The position numbers were made by a program, and so were the translations under genes. The notes beneath the pieces are model-generated. The model was not told where the DNA came from. It worked only from the letters and a program-made list of their open reading frames with translations, and searched no databases. A stretch of 5,766 bases of DNA from assembly GCA_027624995.1 (NCBI GenBank), contig JAQBTI010000155.1, positions 1 to 5,766 of the forward strand. The letters run 5' to 3'. Source of the DNA: Chloroflexota bacterium (lineage in GTDB: Bacteria > Chloroflexota > Dehalococcoidia > Lucifugimonadales > CATQGZ01). Of this stretch, positions 1-5,642 are shown piece by piece. The number at the start of each line of letters is the position of its first letter. Positions within the stretch are counted from its first letter, which is position 1.

Positions 1-563
1 TGGTGCTCGACCAGCGGGCCTACTTTGTCGAGGGGCAGTCCGTCTATGTCCACGTCCATAAACGCCACTGCGTGTGGATTGCCCATTGAGACACAGCTGA
101 TGTCCATGGTGCGCCCGTCGATCTGTAACGGATAGTCCGTGACGACCTCGTAGCCCGGCGCGACCACCGGGACGTCCTCGGCCCTCAGCCTCGGCTCTCC
201 CATCCCTACCCTGGCCCGGACCATTATTCCATCTTCCCAGATCGGGGTCACATTCCTGACACCGGAGGCCGTCTCCACAGCCAGAGTGGAGTCCCCCGCC
301 GGCAGTATCCCCTCGTCGAATGCGAATCGGACCACGCAGCGAATGCCGTTTCCACACATCTGACCCTCGGACCCATCGGCGTTGAACATGATCATCCGTA
401 GGTCGGACTCATCTGAATGCGCCGCGAGGATTATTCCATCTGAGCCGACACCCTTGTGCCGGTCGCTCATAGCGATGGACAATGCGGGCCAGTCGCGGTC
501 TTCGCCGCGTCCATCGATGAACAGATAATCGTTACCGGCACCGTGCATCTTCGTGAATTTCAA
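1..563 (-). CDS. dapF: Diaminopimelate epimerase, N-terminal 187 residues (runs off left edge)
   Basis: DapF is the cytoplasmic, cofactor-independent epimerase that converts LL- to meso-diaminopimelate, the precursor of lysine and of the peptidoglycan cross-link in many bacteria. I translated the minus strand from 563. The protein opens KFTKMHGAGNDYLFIDG (residues 2-18), followed by the conserved SDRHKGVGSDG (33-43), then NADGSEGQMCGNGIRC (61-76), which carries the first catalytic cysteine (C70), and GNPHAV, a substrate-binding motif, near residue 163. Family proteins are about 275-285 residues, so roughly the last third, including the second catalytic cysteine, lies beyond position 1. The start is a TTG at 563-561, chosen because GGAGG at 574-570 sits six bases upstream and because the family N-terminus begins here; the ATG at residue 6 would cut into the conserved start. 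All visible key residues are intact. Identification is firm; only the unseen end is uncertain. Confidence 0.96.
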   Translation of the reverse strand, partial: MKFTKMHGAGNDYLFIDGRGEDRDWPALSIAMSDRHKGVGSDGIILAAHSDESDLRMIMFNADGSEGQMCGNGIRCVVRFAFDEGILPAGDSTLAVETASGVRNVTPIWEDGIMVRARVGMGEPRLRAEDVPVVAPGYEVVTDYPLQIDGRTMDISCVSMGNPHAVAFMDVDIDGLPLDKVGPLVEH

Positions 564-569
564 TTGACG

Positions 570-574
570 CCTCC
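570..574 (-). promoter_or_regulatory. Shine-Dalgarno GGAGG fixing the TTG start of dapF
   Basis: On the minus strand GGAGG is followed by six bases and then TTG (563-561). This strong, well-spaced site supports the non-ATG start, which also matches the family N-terminus. Confidence 0.75.
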
Positions 575-649
575 ACGCCCGTGAACAGATATGATACTAG
601 CACAGGCCGCCCGACGGTCCCTGAGAACCGCAAATCGGTCAACAACATG

Positions 650-658
650 AAGGAGGTG
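650..658 (+). promoter_or_regulatory. Strong Shine-Dalgarno of the SnoaL-like gene
   Basis: AAGGAGGTG is nearly a perfect anti-16S complement. The distance from AGGAGG is four bases to the ATG at 661 and seven to the GTG at 664, so the GTG (codon 2) is a credible alternative start. The difference is one residue. Confidence 0.7.
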
Positions 659-660
659 TA

Positions 661-1077
661 ATGGTGTCCGAGGAGAACAAGGCCAGGTTTCGTCGCATTG
701 TGGACGACGTTTTCAGCCAGGGAAAAGTGGACTTGATTGGCGAGCTGATCGACCCGAACTGGATCGACCACGACCCTGTTCCTGGCCACGAGTCAGAGGG
801 AACGAAGAGGGTCGTGACCAAATTCAGGGATGCCTTCCCGGACCTGACCTTGAACATTGACCTGTTGATGGCAGACAGAGACCTTGTCTGCGGCCGCTTG
901 ACGACGACCGGCACACACAAGGGTGAGTTCATGGGCATCCCTCCGACCAACAAGCGGTTCACTATGACGGAAGTCCATATCGTCCGGTTCGCCGACGGAA
1001 AGGCCGTGGAGCACTGGGGCAACAGCGACCAATTGGGCAAGATGCGACAGCTTGGCGTCATTCCCGAAGTGGGCTAA
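661..1077 (+). CDS. SnoaL-like (ester cyclase / NTF2-fold) small protein
   Basis: This 138-residue protein has the pattern of the SnoaL-like polyketide cyclase/ester cyclase family, small one-domain proteins with the NTF2-like cone fold. Visible family features are the N-terminal helices with DHDPVPG (36-42), FRDAFPDL (55-62), the central strand with R79, THKGEFMGIPPTNK (85-98), EVHIVRFADGKAVEHW (104-119) and the terminal DQLGKMRQLGVIP (123-135). The acidic and His residues in and around the pocket (D36, H37, E117, H118, D123) are candidates for catalysis, by analogy only. Family members range from polyketide aldol cyclases to proteins of unknown role, and no polyketide genes are nearby, so the substrate cannot be named. 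It is the only plus-strand gene here, diverging from dapF and converging on miaA with a 13-base gap. No signal peptide or membrane segment is seen. Confidence 0.85.
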   Translation: MVSEENKARFRRIVDDVFSQGKVDLIGELIDPNWIDHDPVPGHESEGTKRVVTKFRDAFPDLTLNIDLLMADRDLVCGRLTTTGTHKGEFMGIPPTNKRFTMTEVHIVRFADGKAVEHWGNSDQLGKMRQLGVIPEVG

Positions 1078-1090
1078 GGACCTGGCCTAT

Positions 1091-2014
1091 TTACTCCCAG
1101 GGGGCTCGTCCGGCCCACTGGCGGACGTGGTTAAGCACCATATCGGTGCCGTCCGCGACGTCAAACCAGTTTATGCGGCCGTCATCGGGACGGAACCAAG
1201 CGTACTGGCTACGCGCGAACCGATGGGTTCGGTACTTAATCTTCTGGACCGCTTCGTCAAGGGACAGTTCACCCTGTAGCAGGCGCGCAAGCTCGGCGTA
1301 TCCTACCGAAGACATCGAGGACAATTCGGGACCGTATCCTCTGGCTAGCAGGGCCTCGACTTCGGATGGCCATCCAGCCTCCATCATGGCGTCGACGCGG
1401 GTGTCGATGCGGTCGTACAGTGCCGCACGCTCCAGGGTCAGGCCGACGATCAGCACGTCGTAGGGCGGCGGAGATTTGCGCACTGGGCCTCGGCGATCAA
1501 GCCCTGAGTAGGCCACCTCAAGCGCCCTCACGACCCGCCTGACGTTCCGTGCATCGATGTTCTTGGCCGCTCCGGGATCAAGTGTAGCCAACTCGGCGTG
1601 GAGCGCATCTGGACCAAGGGACACGGCGCGGTCTTCCAACAACTGCCGGGTCTCGGGATCCGGGAACACCTCCGGGACTTGCCACCCCTCCAGCAGCGCC
1701 CAAACATACTGACCCGTGCCTCCCACTAAGACCGGAAGTCCGTTGCGGGCGTGGACATCGGAGATTGCCGCTCTGGCCTGTTTAAGAAACAGCACGAGGC
1801 TGTAATTCTCGTCAGGGTCTACGAAGTCGAACAGGTGATGCGGGACCGAATGGCGCTCATCGAGAGTCGGCTTGCCGGTGCCGATATCGAGATGGCGATA
1901 GATCTGGCGACTGTCAGCGTTTATGACCTCGCCGTCAAATTTCCGCGACGCTTCTACGGCAAAATCGCTCTTACCAACCGCCGTCGGCCCCACGACGGCC
2001 AGCAGTTTCTTCAA
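1091..2014 (-). CDS. miaA: tRNA dimethylallyltransferase
   Basis: MiaA transfers the dimethylallyl group from dimethylallyl diphosphate to N6 of A37 in tRNAs reading UNN codons, the first step towards ms2i6A, which stabilises codon-anticodon pairing. The 307-residue length is normal. Visible motifs are the P-loop GPTAVGKS (9-16), NADSRQIYR (32-40) with the presumed catalytic D34, DIGTGKPT (43-50), GGTGQY (98-103) with T100, DARNVRRVVRALEV (154-167), SVGYAE (236-241) and the C-terminal THRFARSQYAWFR (263-275), where the usual basic residue before the Gln is Ser (S269). The start is TTG at 2014-2012: an in-frame TAG at 2026-2024 rules out anything much longer, and the next candidates would damage the P-loop. 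No clear Shine-Dalgarno is visible. It begins 23 bases after the tpiA stop, so translation probably depends on tpiA readthrough or coupling. It is the last gene of the minus-strand train and ends 13 bases from the convergent SnoaL-like gene. Confidence 0.96.
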   Translation of the reverse strand: MKKLLAVVGPTAVGKSDFAVEASRKFDGEVINADSRQIYRHLDIGTGKPTLDERHSVPHHLFDFVDPDENYSLVLFLKQARAAISDVHARNGLPVLVGGTGQYVWALLEGWQVPEVFPDPETRQLLEDRAVSLGPDALHAELATLDPGAAKNIDARNVRRVVRALEVAYSGLDRRGPVRKSPPPYDVLIVGLTLERAALYDRIDTRVDAMMEAGWPSEVEALLARGYGPELSSMSSVGYAELARLLQGELSLDEAVQKIKYRTHRFARSQYAWFRPDDGRINWFDVADGTDMVLNHVRQWAGRAPWE

Positions 2015-2037
2015 TAGGCTACGCTATGCGGCCCGCG

Positions 2038-2796
2038 CTACGAGGACGCCTCGGCGGCCGAGTGGGCAATGGCGACGAAGGACGCCGAATCCAAACTGGC
2101 GCCACCTACCAGTGCACCGTTGACGTTAGGCAACTCCATGAACTCGTCGACGTTGTCAGGCTTGACGCTGCCTCCGTACAGGAGAGGCACATCGGACGCC
2201 TGCTCGGGCCCGTAGACTGACGACAGGACTCCTCGGACGTGGGCCATCATGCCATCTGCGATCTCCGGGGTGGCCGCCATGCCGGTCCCGATGGCCCAGA
2301 TCGGCTCGTAGGCAACGACCAGTCCTTCGACTCTAGCAACGCCCTCAAGGCCTGCTCGAAGCTGTCCTGCTACGACCTGCTCCGCCCTGCCCGCCTCGCG
2401 CTCTTCCAGTTGCTCGCCAACGCAGACTATGGGTCTCAATCCCACACGCTGTGCGGCCTGTATCTTCCGGTTCACAGACTCGTCAGACTCCGCGAAGAAT
2501 TGACGGCGCTCCGAATGACCCAGGATCACGAATTGGCAAATGGTGGCAAGCATCGAGGGTGAGACCTCGCCAGTAAATGCTCCCTTAACTTCGTGATGCA
2601 TGTTCTGGGCGCCCAGGGCAACCGACGACCCTCGCAGTACTTCGGCCACGACGGCCAGCGAAACGAATGGTGGACAGATTACCACCTCCACTCCGTTGAC
2701 CTCCTCCAAGTCACCCACCATCGAGGACGCAAGCGCCGCCGCCTCCACGATGGTGGTGTTCATCTTCCAATTCCCGGCGACTATCGATATGGGCAT
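2038..2796 (-). CDS. tpiA: Triosephosphate isomerase
   Basis: TpiA interconverts dihydroxyacetone phosphate and glyceraldehyde 3-phosphate in the cytoplasm, feeding both glycolysis and gluconeogenesis. The 252-residue protein shows a complete TIM barrel active site: GNWKMN (8-13) with N9 and K11, ILGHSERRQFF (91-101) with the electrophilic H94, YEPIWAIGTG (163-172) with the catalytic base E164 at the head of flexible loop 6, and the phosphate-binding YGGSV (207-211) and GALVGGASL (227-235). The length is typical. The ATG at 2796-2794 is preceded by AGGA (2809-2806) with a nine-base spacer and gives the standard family N-terminus. It follows the cupin gene by 50 bases and precedes miaA by 23 bases. 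With pgk and apgM it forms a lower-glycolysis cluster. Nothing in the active site is unusual. Confidence 0.98.
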   Translation of the reverse strand: MPISIVAGNWKMNTTIVEAAALASSMVGDLEEVNGVEVVICPPFVSLAVVAEVLRGSSVALGAQNMHHEVKGAFTGEVSPSMLATICQFVILGHSERRQFFAESDESVNRKIQAAQRVGLRPIVCVGEQLEEREAGRAEQVVAGQLRAGLEGVARVEGLVVAYEPIWAIGTGMAATPEIADGMMAHVRGVLSSVYGPEQASDVPLLYGGSVKPDNVDEFMELPNVNGALVGGASLDSASFVAIAHSAAEASS

Positions 2797-2846
2797 ATTT
2801 CCATATCCTGTAGATGCTCCGACTGGCCGGGGATGGACGAGTTACC

Positions 2847-3146
2847 CTACTTGATCTCGAAAATGATCGCCTTGATGTCCTTCGTGCCCGCGTTCTCGAC
2901 GCGGTGCGTCCAGCCGTCACTCTCCATCACATGCCCGTCGGGGACCTCGGCCTCCATGGTCTGGCCATCTGGCAGATGGATCTTGGCCGAGCCGCCGCTG
3001 ATGAAGTAGACGACCTCTGATGGATGGGAGTGTTCATTATCCGACTTCCCTGCCTTCAGGCTCATCTCCAGCACGCGATGCTTATCGTTCTCAAAGAGCA
3101 GCTTGTAGTTGTCCGGCGAAGCCTTTACCGGGTCAATATAGGTCAT
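2847..3146 (-). CDS. Small single-domain cupin protein
   Basis: The 99-residue protein is one beta-barrel cupin domain. Cupin motif 1 is GKSDNEHSHPSEVVYFISGG (33-52), giving candidate metal ligands H39, H41 and E44; the His-to-Glu spacing (two residues) is shorter than the textbook three or four. Motif 2 is VPDGHVMESDGWTHRVEN (68-85), giving the fourth ligand H81 and the usual N85. A bound divalent metal is therefore likely. Such stand-alone cupins include sugar isomerases, dioxygenase-like enzymes and metabolite sensors, so the substrate cannot be read from sequence. The start is ATG at 3146-3144, with GGAGG (3155-3151) four bases upstream. It lies between apgM (80-base gap) and tpiA (50-base gap), on the same strand, and is probably cotranscribed. 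That placement suggests, but does not show, a link to phosphosugar or central carbon metabolism. No signal peptide is seen. Confidence 0.9.
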   Translation of the reverse strand: MTYIDPVKASPDNYKLLFENDKHRVLEMSLKAGKSDNEHSHPSEVVYFISGGSAKIHLPDGQTMEAEVPDGHVMESDGWTHRVENAGTKDIKAIIFEIK

Positions 3147-3181
3147 TTTTCCTCCATCTTGGTTGATTTGGCAATAAGATG

Positions 3182-3195
3182 CCTGTTTCGACAGG
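3182..3195. repeat. Short perfect inverted repeat (five-pair hairpin) between apgM and the cupin gene
   Basis: CCTGT-TTCG-ACAGG on the plus strand reads CCTGT-CGAA-ACAGG in the minus-strand transcript: a perfect five-base stem with a four-base loop, 31-45 bases after the apgM stop and about 27 bases before the cupin Shine-Dalgarno. It is not followed by a T-run on either strand, so it does not look like an intrinsic terminator. It could be an RNA processing or stability element in the polycistronic message, or chance. The surrounding 80-base gap also holds TAGAAT (3206-3201, minus), a weak -10-like hexamer without a matching -35. Confidence 0.4.
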
Positions 3196-3226
3196 AAGAT
3201 ATTCTACAACAGTACGCTACCTTGAC

Positions 3227-4432
3227 TTACGGTCCGAACTTGGTGAGCTTGCCCGCGTGGGCGAGTGCCAGCATCATCACTCCAGTCGCAGGTATCCGGC
3301 CCAGCGAGCCTAGGGCGCAGGCCCGCTCCGAGAATGATTCTACGCCCTCCCCTCGCGTGAGGTTGGAGTGGACCAGGAGCGGCACCGGGTGCCAACTATG
3401 GCTTGCCATTACAGCTGGTGAGGCGTGGTCGCCGGCCACGACCAACGCGTCTGGGCCGAGCTCCAAGAGCCTTGGCACGAGAGCGTCTAACTCCTCTAGT
3501 CGAGCGACCTTGGCATCAAAGTCGCCATCCTCGCCCGCGGCGTCGGCAGGCTTGTAGTGCAAGAAAAAGAAATCATGTTCCTCGAAGTGTATTTTCAAAG
3601 TGTCCAACTGCTCCGAGAAGGTCTGGCCGGTTTCGAGCACCTTCATGCCAACTACCCTGGCCAGTCCGCGGTACATTGGATAGGCGGCGACGGCCGCTGG
3701 ATTCAGCCGGTACGTCTCTCCAAACGACGGCAGGTCTGGTAGCTTGGAAAAACCTCTGAGCAGGACGCTGTTCGCCCTGTCACGTGCGCCCAGCGCCTCG
3801 CCGGCGGCGGCAACGAAGGCATTGACCGCCTCAGCGGTGGCAGACGACTCTGTATCCATGGGCTTTGCTTCGAGGGGACGGACACCCAACTCCTGCGGAT
3901 CAGTCTCGGATACAGCGTCGTTCAGCCTCTCACCTTTCATGACCAGTACGAATCGGTAGTCCCGGACTGGAAGTACGGAGAGCTCTACACCCGGGATTCC
4001 GATCTTGTCGAGTAGCTCCACGAGCGGCAAACTCTCAGCAGATGAAATGCGGCCCGCGCGGCGGTCCACGAGCAGTCCGCTCTCGTCCACCGTCGCAAGA
4101 TTCCCCCTCGCGGCGACATCACTCTCCGCAAGGTCGACGCCGATGCCGAGCGCCTCTAGCACACCGCGGCCGAGCAGGTACTTGACGGGGTCGTAACCAA
4201 AGAGGGCCATATGACCCGGGCCACTGCCGGGTGTGATCCCCGGGCCAACCGGGTCGGTAAGGCCGCAAGCGCTACGGGCCGCAAGGGCGTCCAGGTTCGG
4301 AAGCCGCGCCTCATCCAGCTCTGACCTGCCCGTCTCGGAGTGAGCCAGGCCTCCGAGCCCGTCTACTACCAGCATCACGATCTTCGTGGGTGTCTTTCGG
4401 CAGATATCGCCGATGTACGGGAAGTCGATCAC
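3227..4432 (-). CDS. apgM: Cofactor-independent phosphoglycerate mutase, archaeal type
   Basis: ApgM interconverts 3- and 2-phosphoglycerate without 2,3-bisphosphoglycerate, through a phosphoserine intermediate and two divalent metals; it belongs to the alkaline phosphatase superfamily. The 401-residue length is normal. Visible features are KIVMLVVDGLGG (17-28) with metal ligand D24, PGSGPGHMALFGYDP (68-82) with the presumed catalytic S70, HYKPADAAGEDGDFDAK (292-308) with D297, and AGDHASP (333-339) with D335 and H336, followed by HSWHPVP (345-351). Compared with the archaeal pattern I know (AGHDG, HSxDPVP), E301 replaces His and H348 replaces Asp. The start is GTG at 4432-4430, four bases after the pgk stop, with GAAGG (4446-4442, inside pgk) nine bases upstream; bacterial members commonly carry this short N-terminal extension. 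The related homoserine-kinase-like family is a less likely alternative, since pgk and tpiA are neighbours and no threonine genes are in view. Confidence 0.92.
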   Translation of the reverse strand: MIDFPYIGDICRKTPTKIVMLVVDGLGGLAHSETGRSELDEARLPNLDALAARSACGLTDPVGPGITPGSGPGHMALFGYDPVKYLLGRGVLEALGIGVDLAESDVAARGNLATVDESGLLVDRRAGRISSAESLPLVELLDKIGIPGVELSVLPVRDYRFVLVMKGERLNDAVSETDPQELGVRPLEAKPMDTESSATAEAVNAFVAAAGEALGARDRANSVLLRGFSKLPDLPSFGETYRLNPAAVAAYPMYRGLARVVGMKVLETGQTFSEQLDTLKIHFEEHDFFFLHYKPADAAGEDGDFDAKVARLEELDALVPRLLELGPDALVVAGDHASPAVMASHSWHPVPLLVHSNLTRGEGVESFSERACALGSLGRIPATGVMMLALAHAGKLTKFGP

Positions 4433-4436
4433 CGGC

Positions 4437-5642
4437 TCAGGCCTTCTTGTCCATGAGTGCGGCGACCCCTGGAAGCACCTTGTCTTCGAGGAACTCCAGC
4501 GACGCCCCGCCGCCCGTGGACACGTGTGTCATCCTGCCAGCGAGCCCTAATGACGAGACGGCCTCGGCGGTTGAGCCCCCGCCGACCACCGTAGTGGCGT
4601 AATCCAGAGCGGCCAAAGTGTTGGCGACTGCCCTCGTGCCTGCGGCGAACGAGGCCCACTCAAATACGCCCATGGTGCCGTTCCACAGAACCGTGCGGGA
4701 CTGCTTCAGGGCGGCGGCAAACTTCTCCGCGGTGCGTGGCCCTATATCCATGACCATCCATCCTGGGGGGATGTCCGTGGCATCCACAGTCTGGGTGGTC
4801 GCGTCCTCCTGGAAGGAGTCGGCCACTACGACGTCGACCGGGAGGAGAAGCTCCGGTCCGCCACTTCGCGCAAGTGTGATGAGCTCAGCCGCCATTGCCA
4901 CCTCATCGTCTTCGACCGCAGAGCTTCCGACATCCAGGCCTTCTGCCTTTAGAAACGTAGTTCCCATGCCACCGCCGACGATCAGTGTGTCCGCGCGTTT
5001 CGCTAGATTCTTGAGTACCTTTATCTTGTCCGACACCTTTGCCCCACCCAGCACGGCCGTGAACGGCCTCTCGGGAGACTCCAGCGCACGGCCCAGCATC
5101 TGAAGCTCTCGCGCCAACAGGAATCCGGCCACCGCAGGGAGGTACCTGGTTACCCCTTCAGTCGAGGCGTGGGCCCTGTGAGCGGTGCCGAAGGCGTCGT
5201 TGACGTAAACGCTGGCCAGGGACGCCAGCGCCGAGGCGAACTGCAGATCGTTGGCTTCCTCGCCTGGGTGGAACCGCAGGTTCTCAAGCATCGCAACACC
5301 GGCCTCGGGCAGGCCCCGCACGATCTCTTCGACCTCAGGGCCGATACAGTCTGCTGCCTCGATTACAGAACCCCCCAGCCTCTCGGAGAGCCGTCGCGTC
5401 GCAGGCCGCATCCGCATCTTCTCGACCACCCTGCCCTTCGGACGCCCAATATGCGAGCAGAGCACGACCCTGCACCGCCGGTCCCGAAGGAAGCGTATGG
5501 TCGGCAGGGACGCCTCAATGCGGCTGTCGTCGCGGATCTCCAGTGAGCCCGGCTCGAACGGAACGTTGAAGTCCACCCTGACCAGGACGGTCTTGCCGGC
5601 GACATCTATGTCCTCGACCGTCCTCTTTTCCACCATGGTCAT
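4437..5642 (-). CDS. pgk: Phosphoglycerate kinase
   Basis: PGK transfers phosphate between 1,3-bisphosphoglycerate and ADP, the first ATP-making step of glycolysis, and is reversible. The 401-residue length is typical. N-domain substrate motifs are RVDFNVP (22-28), SHIGRPKG (63-70), NLRFHPGEE (121-129) and GTAHRAHAS (152-160). The nucleotide side has LGGAKVSDKI (198-207) with K202 and K206, the WNGTMGVFE segment (320-328), GGGSTAEAV (354-362) and HVSTGGGASLEFLE (373-386). Two positions differ from common sequences: WNGP is WNGT, and GGGD is GGGS, the Asp normally helping bind Mg-nucleotide. The start is ATG at 5642-5640, which overlaps the upstream gene's TGA as ATGA and suggests translational coupling; no good Shine-Dalgarno is seen. 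A second ATG two codons later (5636-5634) is possible. The stop is four bases before apgM, so the two are surely cotranscribed. Confidence 0.98.
   Translation of the reverse strand: MTMVEKRTVEDIDVAGKTVLVRVDFNVPFEPGSLEIRDDSRIEASLPTIRFLRDRRCRVVLCSHIGRPKGRVVEKMRMRPATRRLSERLGGSVIEAADCIGPEVEEIVRGLPEAGVAMLENLRFHPGEEANDLQFASALASLASVYVNDAFGTAHRAHASTEGVTRYLPAVAGFLLARELQMLGRALESPERPFTAVLGGAKVSDKIKVLKNLAKRADTLIVGGGMGTTFLKAEGLDVGSSAVEDDEVAMAAELITLARSGGPELLLPVDVVVADSFQEDATTQTVDATDIPPGWMVMDIGPRTAEKFAAALKQSRTVLWNGTMGVFEWASFAAGTRAVANTLAALDYATTVVGGGSTAEAVSSLGLAGRMTHVSTGGGASLEFLEDKVLPGVAALMDKKA

Larger units (their letters stand above)
564..660. promoter_or_regulatory. Divergent intergenic region between dapF and the SnoaL-like gene
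   Basis: These 97 bases separate two genes transcribed away from each other, so both 5' ends, and any promoters, should lie here. On the minus strand TGCTAGTAT (602-594) resembles an extended -10 element (TGnTAnnnT) and would place dapF transcription about 20-25 bases before its start codon; I see no good -35 at the usual distance. On the plus strand TTGACG (564-569) and TATGAT (590-595) resemble -35 and -10 boxes, but the 20-base spacer is longer than the usual 16-18. The candidate elements overlap, so the two promoters might compete. All of this is motif matching by eye. I see no palindromic operator. Confidence 0.35.

Noticed and set aside
532..789. Minus-strand open frame of 85 codons running across the dapF start region
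   Set aside because: It is out of frame with dapF over conserved dapF residues and also overlaps the SnoaL-like gene, so it cannot be the dapF N-terminus.
639..1061. Minus-strand open frame of 140 codons opposite the SnoaL-like gene
   Set aside because: The plus-strand frame has clear family motifs and a strong ribosome site; the minus frame has neither.
2593..3009. Plus-strand open frame opposite tpiA and the cupin gene
   Set aside because: Antisense shadow of two conserved genes; no domain pattern.
3182..3195. Hairpin read as an intrinsic terminator
   Set aside because: The stem is only five pairs and no T-run follows on either strand.
3024..3557. Plus-strand open frame of 177 codons spanning the cupin, the gap and the apgM tail
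   Set aside because: It crosses two well-supported minus-strand genes, has biased composition and resembles no known protein.
4618..5103. Plus-strand open frame of 161 codons opposite pgk
   Set aside because: Shadow of pgk in the complementary frame; Ser/Ala/Thr-biased with no motif.
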